Assembly: GCA_938091165.1 (NCBI GenBank)
Contig: CALKNK010000010.1
Coordinates: forward strand, 82,618 to 146,617
DNA length: 64,000 nucleotides
Source of the DNA: an uncultured Ilumatobacter sp.
Lineage (GTDB): Bacteria > Actinomycetota > Acidimicrobiia > Acidimicrobiales > Ilumatobacteraceae
Direction of reading: 5' to 3'
Shown here: piece by piece, positions 1 through 7,580 of the stretch
How the letters are laid out: every line of letters begins with the position of its first letter
Position numbering within the stretch: the first letter of the stretch is position 1
The notes under the pieces: generated by a model
The model's database searches: none
Seen by the model: the letters and a program-made list of their open reading frames with translations, nothing else
Told to the model about the DNA's origin: nothing
Translations under genes and position numbers: made by a program

Positions 1-68
1 CGGTTACGGCGCGACAGCGCTGCCTTCACGCCGTCGAGGTCCGTACGCAGCAGTCGTTGGTCGATCAC
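1..68 (-). CDS. serS: Seryl-tRNA synthetase, N-terminal fragment cut by window edge
   Basis: Only the first 22 codons are inside the window, read from a GTG at 68-66. The peptide begins (M)IDQRLLRTDLDGVKAALSRR, which matches the very conserved start of bacterial seryl-tRNA synthetases (MID-RLLRxDPDxVRxxLxxR), the beginning of the long helical tRNA-binding arm. The enzyme charges tRNA-Ser. The identification rests on this short stretch alone, so it is probable rather than certain. It is transcribed in the same direction as the oxidase operon at 500-9205, but a terminator-like hairpin and more than 400 bases separate them. Confidence 0.7.
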   Translation of the reverse strand, partial: MIDQRLLRTDLDGVKAALSRRN

Positions 69-499
69 GGCCTCTGACGATATCGCCCACCTGCTGACCC
101 GGCCGATCCCGATTCGGTGCTGCTTACACAGCAAAGGGTGCTGTGTTCGCAACAAAAGATGGAGTTGAGTCGCCAACTCCGTTTCAAATATGCAAACAGC
201 ACGTTCGCGAGCAAGGTCGTCAAGGTCTCAGTCGACCGGTGGAGCCGTCGAATGTAACTTTAGCTACGGCCTTTTTCACTTCTCTAGCATTCTGATGAGG
301 GCACACTCTTCAGACTAAAACCGCGCATGGCCGACACAGCGCTACAAGAAGCGAGATTGCTGATGCCAATCCCAGCGGCACCTTGCTGAACTGCCGGCCC
401 ATGCGTTCCACCGCTTGTGCCTTACGGGCATCTACTTCTCAGGCCGCCGCAAGATACTCGGCGCCAATCCTGCGATGACACGGCCTAGGCCGTTACATC
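69..499. other. Intergenic region between ctaG and serS with two hairpins
   Basis: There is no credible coding sequence here. It contains a perfect 8-base inverted repeat at 126-133/139-146 (ACACAGCA, 5-base loop) and a second hairpin at 161-180. The stretch must hold the end of the oxidase operon transcript and the promoter and leader of serS. I looked for T-box elements, given the tRNA synthetase downstream, and found no conserved T-box motif. Confidence 0.5.
151..180 (-). terminator. Candidate rho-independent terminator upstream of serS
   Basis: The arms GGAGTTG (161-167) and CAACTCC (174-180) form a 7-bp stem with a 6-base loop. Read on the minus strand the stem is followed by ATCTTTTGTT, a short T-rich tract. 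It could end transcripts coming from the oxidase operon or act as a leader hairpin of serS; the sequence alone does not decide. Confidence 0.45.
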
Positions 500-1462
500 T
501 CAACTCACATCTGGCGGAGGTGCGCTCGACGCGAATTCGCGAGCTATGTCTGCCGTGGTCAACGGTTCGTCGTTGGGTTCCGTCGGTCGACGGTAGTTCT
601 GCTTGTTGCCGTAGCCATTTGCGACGCGCTTGAAGAAAATGTAGATGACCAGGGTCCAAAGAAAGACGCCGCCGCCGATCTTCATGATTGCACCGGCCAG
701 CTGCTGATCAACCGTGACGCTCCAGCCAAAAACCCTAACCGGGATGTCGTACGGCTTGTACACGGCGCCTTCGGCAAAGGTAAGCCAAGCTGCAGGCAAT
801 GTCGGTACAACCGAGAGAAGGAAGAGATAGATGCACTTCCCGAGCGGGCCCATCTGGAGTTCCTTGAACGGACCGACGACCGGCATCCACATCAGCAGGG
901 AGAACAACACGACAATAAAGTGCAGCGAGTAATGCAAGGGCCCATTGTCAAGCGACGCGTTGACCACGAGCGGAATATGGGTCACCATCGCCACGAGGTT
1001 AAAAAGCACGCCTGCAATGACTGGCTTCGAGAGAAAGCGCACCGCCCGGTACACGCCGCCATCACCGATAAGTACGCGCAACAGCCATTCGGGGGTTGCT
1101 AGGAGCGCCAACGGAGGCAAGAAGTAGCTGAGCATCATGTGCTGCAGCATGTGCGCCGAGTAGAGGTATTCCTCGGAGATGTCGTGCAGTGGCCAATCGC
1201 TCGCTCCCCACAGCAATGCCATTGCGCCGACAAAAGCGTAGATGTTCTTGCGTGACACTGCCTGCTGGCCAGGCTGTACAGCGTTGGGGCCGATGACCTT
1301 AATCATGTAGATGAACGCCGCGGTCAGAAACCCCACGAGGACCCACACTTCGGGGTGCCATTGGAAGCGCCAGGGATCGGCTGAAATCGCTGTATCAGCG
1401 GCCTGCGCGAGCATGTCCGTCAGCCTAGGAGACAGTTGCCAACGTGCCCAGTCGAGGGGCAA
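500..1462 (-). CDS. ctaG: Cytochrome c oxidase assembly factor CtaG (Caa3_CtaG family)
   Basis: A 320-residue polytopic membrane protein of the Caa3_CtaG family, which helps deliver copper to and assemble caa3-type oxidases. It carries the family's His-rich helix segments (SAHMLQHMMLSYFLPPLALL and LHYSLHFIVVLFSLLMWMPV) and about seven membrane helices. It is the last gene of the oxidase operon, 15 bases after ctaF. The listed start is a TTG with GAGGG just upstream; the next ATG (1414) would shorten the protein by 16 residues and is an acceptable alternative. The C-terminus is a polar tail rich in Pro. Confidence 0.85.
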   Translation of the reverse strand: MPLDWARWQLSPRLTDMLAQAADTAISADPWRFQWHPEVWVLVGFLTAAFIYMIKVIGPNAVQPGQQAVSRKNIYAFVGAMALLWGASDWPLHDISEEYLYSAHMLQHMMLSYFLPPLALLATPEWLLRVLIGDGGVYRAVRFLSKPVIAGVLFNLVAMVTHIPLVVNASLDNGPLHYSLHFIVVLFSLLMWMPVVGPFKELQMGPLGKCIYLFLLSVVPTLPAAWLTFAEGAVYKPYDIPVRVFGWSVTVDQQLAGAIMKIGGGVFLWTLVIYIFFKRVANGYGNKQNYRRPTEPNDEPLTTADIAREFASSAPPPDVS

Positions 1463-1477
1463 TGCCCTCGGTCACCG

Positions 1478-1804
1478 TTACCCAGCAAAGAAACGGAATG
1501 TTGACAGCATGACGATGTAGACGAACACAGCCAGGCCAAGACCGATGTAAAACAGTCGCCCGAATAACTGGTGGTCGAACTTAACGTGCATGAAGTACCA
1601 GACGACAGCGAAGAACTTCACGACCATCAAACCCAGCAGAACGGGGAGGAATGCTGGCCCGATATCGATGTAGCTGACGAGCACTTCAATCGCAGTGATC
1701 GCTGCAAGAAAGAAAAAGATCGCAATGAACTGCTTATCCGTTGGACCGTGGTGATTGTCGTGCTTGACGTCGTGAGCGGGTGTGGTATCTAGTGTGTCAG
1801 TCAT
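1478..1804 (-). CDS. ctaF: Cytochrome c oxidase subunit IV, bacterial type
   Basis: A 108-residue protein with a His-rich polar N-terminus followed by three membrane helices, the form of prokaryotic COX subunit IV (COX4_pro type). The segment VVKFFAVVWYFMHVKFD is typical of the family. The small subunit packs against the catalytic core and contributes to stability rather than catalysis. It lies 4 bases downstream of ctaE and is clearly part of the operon. Confidence 0.85.
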   Translation of the reverse strand: MTDTLDTTPAHDVKHDNHHGPTDKQFIAIFFFLAAITAIEVLVSYIDIGPAFLPVLLGLMVVKFFAVVWYFMHVKFDHQLFGRLFYIGLGLAVFVYIVMLSTFRFFAG

Positions 1805-1808
1805 TGGA

Positions 1809-2480
1809 TCAGGCCGGAATCAAGTAGACGAGGGTGAAGATGATGATCCAGACAATGTCGACGAAGTGCCAATAAAGGCCGACCATCTCGACCGCTTCGG
1901 CCTTGTCCCCAGAAATTTTATCTTTCTGGATCATGCCAATCGTCGCGACCAACATGACTATCCCGATCGACACGTGCACACCGTGAAATCCGGTGAGCGT
2001 AAAAAAGCTTGACGAGAACAGGCTTGTGGTAAAACCCAGGCCTTCTCGATAAAAGGTCGTGAACTCGTAAATCTGACCGGCGACGAACAGTCCGCCGAGC
2101 AGCGACGTCACGCCGAGGAAAATCTTGGTGTTGCGCAAATCATTGCGACTGGCTGCGCTTACTGCGAGAACCATGGTAAGCGACGAAGTGAGCAACACGA
2201 AACTTGATGCAGAAGTGAATGGGATATCCCAAAGCTGGTCGGGTCCTAGTTCCGCAGAGTGCCGGTTGCGGTAAAGCATGTATGTGGAGATCAGACCACC
2301 AAAAAGAAGGCACTCAGATCCGAGGAACAGCCACATAGCCAGCTTGGTGTTGGATAACCCGAGCGACGAGTGGTGCCCGCCGTGTGCATGGTCGTCGTGA
2401 CCGTGGTCGTCTCCAGCGTGTTCAACAGAATGATCTTCTGCGGCGCCGGTCGCCGGCTCGGTCAATACCGCATCAGACAT
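1809..2480 (-). CDS. ctaE: Cytochrome c oxidase subunit III
   Basis: A 223-residue subunit III of a heme-copper oxidase. After a His/Asp-rich N-terminal 35 residues come five membrane helices with the conserved signatures WLFLGSECLLFGG, GQIYEF, TGFHGVHVSIG and GLYWHFVDIVWI. The conserved Glu, His and Asp of the family are all present, in contrast to the degenerate paralogue at 7005-7580. Its start overlaps the end of ctaD by 8 bases, indicating translational coupling. Confidence 0.93.
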   Translation of the reverse strand: MSDAVLTEPATGAAEDHSVEHAGDDHGHDDHAHGGHHSSLGLSNTKLAMWLFLGSECLLFGGLISTYMLYRNRHSAELGPDQLWDIPFTSASSFVLLTSSLTMVLAVSAASRNDLRNTKIFLGVTSLLGGLFVAGQIYEFTTFYREGLGFTTSLFSSSFFTLTGFHGVHVSIGIVMLVATIGMIQKDKISGDKAEAVEMVGLYWHFVDIVWIIIFTLVYLIPA

Positions 2481-4491
2481 TGACTAACTCCTTGCTGGTC
2501 TCGTCGCCATCACCAGTGGGGTCGTAGTCCGACAAGTCTGCATCAGCAGGCTCGAGAGCCCAACCGAACATCGCCATGACCGCAATGGCACCACCGGCAA
2601 CGACCAAGAGCATGTTGTAGATGACGCCGTAGGCCATGATCGGCAGCGAGAACGCAAGGACCATCGGCCAATAGGACGGAGCCGGAAGGTGAATGTTCGG
2701 GTCGGCGTTGTCTTCTTCGTGCTGAATAACCCCTTCCCCGGTCATCCGCTGCACGTACTCATGACTATCGCCTTCGCCCACGTCTTCGTACTTACGATGA
2801 AAGAACTCGTCAAGCTCAGATACTTGCGGAGTCCGAGCGAAATTATATTCCTTTGGCGGGCTGCTTGTGATCCATTCAAGGCTACGTGCGTCCCACGGGT
2901 CTGCAGGTGCGGGCGGGGTCTTCGAGCCAGGACGGTGAGTAACCCAGATGTTCACGAGGAAAAGCAGCACACCAACGGCGAGGACAAACGTGCCAATCGT
3001 GGCCACAAGATTCCAGAAACCAAGGTTGAAGACGCCCTCACCCGCCCGGAACTCCGTCCAGACATACATACGACGGGGCTGGCCCTGCAAACCGATAATG
3101 TGCATCGGCCCGAACGTTAGGTTCATACCGGCAATCATCAGCCAGAAGTTCCACTTGCCTAGGCCCTCGCTGAGAAGCTTGCCGAAAATCTTCGGCCACC
3201 AGTAGTAGAAGCCGGAAAACAAGCCGAGGACAGCGCCACCGAAGATCACATAGTGGAAGTGGGCAACGATGTAGTAGGTGTCGGTCTGCTGGGTATCAGA
3301 CGGCGCAACGGCGTGAGTGACACCGGAAAGACCTCCGATGGTGAACTGCACAATGAGACCGACAGCAAACAGCATTGCGGTTGTGAACTTCAATTTCCCG
3401 CCCCACAGCGTGAGCGTCCAGTTAATGATCTTGACACCGGTCGGCACTGCGATTGCCATCGTCGCTACCGAAAACACAGCAACCGACACCGGGCCGAGAC
3501 CTGAGGCGAACATGTGATGCGCCCACACGCCCCATCCAACGAAGCCGATGGCGGCACCCGAAAATACGACGAACGGGTAACCGAACAACGGCTTTTTCGA
3601 GAAGACCGGGAGGACCTCAGAAATGATGCCGAAACTCGGCAGCACGAGGATGTACACCTCAGGATGTCCGAAGATCCAGAACAGATGCTGCCAGAGCAGC
3701 GGATCAGCTCCGGCCTCGACGCTGAAGAACGTGGCGCCAAAACTTCGCTGGAACATGAGAAGGAAGAGCGCCACCGTGATAACGGGTATGGCGAAAAGAA
3801 GCAGCATCTGCACCACGAACGCCATCCAAGTGAATATCGGCATCTTCATCATCGACATCCCGGGCGCCCTCATATTCAGCACCGTGACGATGAGGTTGAT
3901 GGCACCGACCAGCGATGCGATACCAGTGATCTGCAAGCCGAGTGCCCAGAAGTCGACACCGTTAGTTGGGCTGAACGGCACCGAACTGTTCGGCGCATAC
4001 ATGAACCAGCCGCCGTCTGCTCCGCCGCCTAGAAACCACGACGTGTTAAGAAAGATGCCACCAAAAACGAAGACCCAAAGGGAAAGAGCGTTGAGGCGAG
4101 GGAATGCAACGTCTCTCGCACCGATCTGAAGCGGGATGAAATAGTTCGCAAAGGCCGCGGCCATTGGCATTACGAAAAGGAACACCATGGTGGTGGCGTG
4201 CATCGTAAACATTTGGTTGTACTTGTCAGCCGACAGGATGGTGCCGTCAGGACCGGCGAGCTGCAGCCGGATAAGTCCGGCTTCAAGGCCACCGATGATG
4301 AAAAAGAACATGGCAACGGCGCCGTACATGATGCCGATTTTCTTGTGATCAACCGTAAATGCCCAAGAACGCCAGCCCGTTGTCTCCACCGGGCGACGCA
4401 GATAGCCGTAGTTCGTGGCAGCAGTGGGCGCTGGCGCCGTTCCCGCAGTCAGGGCATCAGTTGTTTCAGCTGGACGTTCGATGATGGCCAT
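2473..4491 (-). CDS. ctaD: Cytochrome c oxidase subunit I, aa3/caa3 type, with C-terminal extension
   Basis: The catalytic subunit that reduces O2 and pumps protons. All metal ligands are present: low-spin heme His98 and His413, high-spin heme His411, CuB ligands His276, His325 and His326, and the Tyr280 cross-link partner within GHPEVY. Glu278 makes it an A1-type oxidase; D-channel Asp127/Asn134 are present and Lys354 fits the K-channel position. At 672 residues it is longer than the roughly 540-580 usual for the family: after a cytoplasmic linker there are two extra hydrophobic segments (around residues 610-650) and an acidic tail. It is preceded by ctaC and overlaps ctaE. Confidence 0.96.
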   Translation of the reverse strand: MAIIERPAETTDALTAGTAPAPTAATNYGYLRRPVETTGWRSWAFTVDHKKIGIMYGAVAMFFFIIGGLEAGLIRLQLAGPDGTILSADKYNQMFTMHATTMVFLFVMPMAAAFANYFIPLQIGARDVAFPRLNALSLWVFVFGGIFLNTSWFLGGGADGGWFMYAPNSSVPFSPTNGVDFWALGLQITGIASLVGAINLIVTVLNMRAPGMSMMKMPIFTWMAFVVQMLLLFAIPVITVALFLLMFQRSFGATFFSVEAGADPLLWQHLFWIFGHPEVYILVLPSFGIISEVLPVFSKKPLFGYPFVVFSGAAIGFVGWGVWAHHMFASGLGPVSVAVFSVATMAIAVPTGVKIINWTLTLWGGKLKFTTAMLFAVGLIVQFTIGGLSGVTHAVAPSDTQQTDTYYIVAHFHYVIFGGAVLGLFSGFYYWWPKIFGKLLSEGLGKWNFWLMIAGMNLTFGPMHIIGLQGQPRRMYVWTEFRAGEGVFNLGFWNLVATIGTFVLAVGVLLFLVNIWVTHRPGSKTPPAPADPWDARSLEWITSSPPKEYNFARTPQVSELDEFFHRKYEDVGEGDSHEYVQRMTGEGVIQHEEDNADPNIHLPAPSYWPMVLAFSLPIMAYGVIYNMLLVVAGGAIAVMAMFGWALEPADADLSDYDPTGDGDETSKELVNV

Positions 4492-4508
4492 TGTTCAGTC
4501 GCTCCGTG

Positions 4509-5792
4509 TCACTTGCGCTCGAGCAGGTAAGCGATGAGCTGATCGATTTGATCCTCACTCAGCGCCAGGTAGGGCATGCCGCGGGGAAGACCATCGGTCT
4601 CCTCCAGGCTTTCTGGGTCGGTGTACATCGGTTTCTTGGCTGGTGCGTTGCGAAGCCATTCGCGCAGCTCAACTTCGTTAAGGCAACTGGCGCTAACACC
4701 TTCGAGATATGCAGCTCCGACCTCGGCAGAATCAGCCTCCCAGACATCAGGCCAGCATTGTTTGCTCAACAGATTCCAGGTTGCTCCGGCAAACGTGTTG
4801 CGGGTCATCAGATTGGTGAGGTTTGGTGCCGAGCCAGACCAAACGTTTTGGTCAGGTCGAGCCACAACAAGCTCGCCGTCGCTGTCGGTGAGGCCGTCAA
4901 CCTGATGACATCGTGAGCACTGGGTAATGAAGGCGGCTTCGCCCTCTGCCGCAAGCGTGCCCTCATCAGGCGAGGCATACGACTCAAGCTGATTGGCCTT
5001 CCATGCAGCGAAGTCGTCAGGTTTCATAGCGATGACTTCCATTCGCATGTTGGCGTGGCTCAGCCCGCAGAACTCGGTGCACTGACCGGCATAGATACCG
5101 GGTTCGTCAGCTTCAAGACGAACCGTGTGGATGCGGCCCGGCACCATGTCACGCTTACCGTTAAGACGAGGAATCCACCAAGAGTGAATGACGTCGCGAC
5201 TGGTGCCACGCACGAGAACGTTCGAGCCGGCTTCGATAACCATCTGGCCTGAGGTGACAATGGGCTCTTCGATTCCGCCGCATCCGTCTTGAACCGGATA
5301 ATCAACTTCCCACCACCACTGCTGGCCAGTGACGTTAATGACGCACTCGGTGTCATCAGTCTTGTTCAAATCCATGATCGTGCCAACCGTGGGTATAGCG
5401 ATGCCGATCAGAATCAAAGCAGGGAGAATCGTCAGGCCGATCTCAAGAACTGGTTTGCCGTGTGTCTGCTCTGGGATCGGCTGGCCGCGATCCCGGTACT
5501 TCCAGACCGCGAAGCCAAGAACCGAGAACACTGCAACACCAACGATGGCAGCAATGCTGAACACCCAGACGTCCAGGTTATTGATCTGGCGGGCGTTCGA
5601 ACCGGCCGGCTGCCAGGTGTCCTGCGGCGCGTCTTGCGCACACCCTGCGACGAACGCCGCCAACGCGACAACAGCAGATAAGCGCGCAATACGGGCTCCA
5701 GACGTCACGAATCCAACCGTAGTAGCGGAGTTCGCTGTCTGCATTTTCGTCGCCGGTGGTTGAAGGTCACTCGTTGCGTTGCGAACGATCAT
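4509..5792 (-). CDS. ctaC: Cytochrome c oxidase subunit II fused to cytochrome c (caa3 type)
   Basis: A 427-residue electron-entry subunit. Residues 30-51 form a lipoprotein-like signal ending in AFVAGC (Cys51), then two membrane helices and the CuA cupredoxin domain with ligands His203, Cys238, Glu240, Cys242, His246 and Met249 (CTEFCGLSHANM). A C-terminal class I cytochrome c domain follows with heme motif CSRCH at 292-296 and a likely axial Met in the GMP near residue 405. The fused heme domain marks a caa3-type enzyme that takes electrons from the bc complex. Its ATG overlaps the stop of the upstream gene by 4 bases. Confidence 0.95.
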   Translation of the reverse strand: MIVRNATSDLQPPATKMQTANSATTVGFVTSGARIARLSAVVALAAFVAGCAQDAPQDTWQPAGSNARQINNLDVWVFSIAAIVGVAVFSVLGFAVWKYRDRGQPIPEQTHGKPVLEIGLTILPALILIGIAIPTVGTIMDLNKTDDTECVINVTGQQWWWEVDYPVQDGCGGIEEPIVTSGQMVIEAGSNVLVRGTSRDVIHSWWIPRLNGKRDMVPGRIHTVRLEADEPGIYAGQCTEFCGLSHANMRMEVIAMKPDDFAAWKANQLESYASPDEGTLAAEGEAAFITQCSRCHQVDGLTDSDGELVVARPDQNVWSGSAPNLTNLMTRNTFAGATWNLLSKQCWPDVWEADSAEVGAAYLEGVSASCLNEVELREWLRNAPAKKPMYTDPESLEETDGLPRGMPYLALSEDQIDQLIAYLLERK

Positions 5793-6997
5793 GGGACCAT
5801 CACCTCGAGCTCAGCGTCGGTTCCGGGAACAAAGAAGCGGAATGCCTCGTCGTCGTTGGACGGCGAGATACTCGGTTCTGCGATTAACAGTGTCATCAGT
5901 TGAGCACCACCGGGTTCGATGAGCGTCGTGCACTGCTGTAAACGCTGGACGGAGCTGTGTACTTCGTCGGTTTCACCTCCACCACCGTGCGATTCATCTT
6001 CCTTGGCAGCTTCAATCTCGATAATCTCATCCTCGGTTAGCGCACGGAAGTCGTAGGTCAGTCGACGGTCTTCATCGGAATCGTTACGGAAGACAATGTT
6101 GTTAGGACTCGAGCGAGGAAGAGACACCACATCAGCTCCGATCTCCACTGGCCCGGGGACATCAAATTCGAGTTCGTCGGATGCAGTCAATGTGATCGTG
6201 TAAGTACTGGACTTGGATCCGACGGTTTGGCTTGCCTTTTCGTCGAACTCACCCTTTTCAGGGCTGTCACAGAGACCCTCGGCAGCAGCGGTCCTGGTGG
6301 TCTCGTGCACGTGGATGTCACGCTCACCGTTAACGCCGGCGGCAGTGCCACTCGCAACGATCGCCACGGCACCCAGGCCCAGGACAGCACTGATCGTTCC
6401 GCGCTTAACCGATGGACGAAAGGCAAAGTAGAACGCAATCAGAGCAATGAGCGTGGCAAGAATAACGAATGCGACGACCGTGTTGGTCTTCGACAGCCAC
6501 AGCATTATGCGGCTGAAGGCAAAAGCGATGACGCCAACTGCAACCGCGCCGAGCAACGGGTATTCGAGCGGGTTGGCCACGCGGTCGCGAACGTCAGCGT
6601 TGACCTCACGGTCCGACGAGGCGCTCTCTGCCCAAGCCTGCACTACCCACTGCGCACCTGCAGCTAAGAGGATGACGACGCCAATGGTGAAAATGCTTTG
6701 CTGCGTCACCAAGCCCAGCAACACGGTGGTTGCTCCGACGCCGAAAACCATTGGCCAGATCGCAGCCCCTGGCGGCTCACTTGCAGCCTCAGATGTCGCT
6801 ACTGCGACGGTATCTGTTGCGGACAGGTTCGAGTCCCGCGCCCAAACGTTGAAACCAGCGAGCAGAGCCAATGCAATTGCGGCGGAGGTCAAACCAACAA
6901 TGCCGATCGCCTCGCCCTGCGAGATGCCGTAGACGATGGTCGCCACGGTGGCAAGCAAAGAGCTGCCGATGAGAATTTTGGAACCTGTGGTGAACAT
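5789..6997 (-). CDS. Membrane protein with possible metal-free cupredoxin-like C-terminal domain
   Basis: I do not recognise a named family. The 402-residue protein (ATG at 6997, chosen because a longer reading would overlap the upstream gene by 107 bases) has about seven membrane helices up to residue 220, then a soluble domain (263-402). That domain has the look of a beta-sandwich: NNIVFRNDSDEDRRLTYDF, then EPGGAQLMTLLIAEP, then FRFFVPGTDAELEVMV at the C-terminus, the order of strands in cupredoxins. No CuA-type Cys/His cluster is present; the only Cys in that half are 243 and 356. It sits exactly between the degenerate oxidase subunits and ctaC, so a subunit II-like or assembly role for the neighbouring paralogues is plausible but inferred. 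Confidence 0.6.
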   Translation of the reverse strand: MFTTGSKILIGSSLLATVATIVYGISQGEAIGIVGLTSAAIALALLAGFNVWARDSNLSATDTVAVATSEAASEPPGAAIWPMVFGVGATTVLLGLVTQQSIFTIGVVILLAAGAQWVVQAWAESASSDREVNADVRDRVANPLEYPLLGAVAVGVIAFAFSRIMLWLSKTNTVVAFVILATLIALIAFYFAFRPSVKRGTISAVLGLGAVAIVASGTAAGVNGERDIHVHETTRTAAAEGLCDSPEKGEFDEKASQTVGSKSSTYTITLTASDELEFDVPGPVEIGADVVSLPRSSPNNIVFRNDSDEDRRLTYDFRALTEDEIIEIEAAKEDESHGGGGETDEVHSSVQRLQQCTTLIEPGGAQLMTLLIAEPSISPSNDDEAFRFFVPGTDAELEVMVP

Positions 6998-7004
6998 CAA
7001 AGAC

Positions 7005-7580
7005 TCACTTAGTGATGTAGACGACGAACCAGATGGCCGAGAAGATGGCCGCCATGGTGTACCAGTAGATCGCGTGGGCGACGACGATTGCGTTGTCGCT
7101 GCGTCCGCCAATGGAGCGGAATGCGGTGACCGCAGTGAGGACGACGCCGATGATCATCAAGAGCGTGAACATCCCGGTGACGGCATAGAACATCGTTGCG
7201 TAGGCACCATCAGAGATACCAAGACCCATATCGGCGTAAATGAACGCTTGGGCATTGATGACCATGATTGAGGTAAGAGCAGTGACCCCGAGAGCAAACG
7301 CTGTGTGACTGCGGTCCTGACGCTTCACAGCCCAGACCGCCCACTGGGCGAATGTGCAGATTGCAATGAAAGCAATGAGCGCCACGTTTGCAGCAACTTC
7401 AGGGATGACGACCCCATTCGGAAGCCAAGTGCCCTCGCGCTCAACGAAGTTTGTGCGTTGCTCTGACCAGACGGCGAGCATGCCACCGGTCAACATGATC
7501 ATGGCCATGCTGGCCATGACCGATCCGGCGATCACCTGTCGGCGTGGGGCCTCAGCGGGTCCGGCGGTCAAGGCCTGCAT
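7005..7580 (-). CDS. Degenerate cytochrome c oxidase subunit III-like protein
   Basis: A 191-residue protein with five membrane helices whose length, helix spacing and position after a subunit I-like gene match subunit III. Family hallmark residues seen in ctaE of the same operon are replaced: the helix Glu in QIYEF corresponds to QAFIY, the FHGVH motif to MFTLL, and the WHFVD motif to WYTMA. It shares one base with the stop of the upstream gene and is followed 7 bases later by the next gene, so the three form one unit. It probably packs against the ligand-free subunit I paralogue; catalytic function is not expected for subunit III in any case. Confidence 0.7.
   Translation of the reverse strand: MQALTAGPAEAPRRQVIAGSVMASMAMIMLTGGMLAVWSEQRTNFVEREGTWLPNGVVIPEVAANVALIAFIAICTFAQWAVWAVKRQDRSHTAFALGVTALTSIMVINAQAFIYADMGLGISDGAYATMFYAVTGMFTLLMIIGVVLTAVTAFRSIGGRSDNAIVVAHAIYWYTMAAIFSAIWFVVYITK

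Noticed and set aside
69..300. T-box riboswitch before serS
   Set aside because: No T-box consensus sequence or specifier-loop arrangement could be found; only simple hairpins are present.
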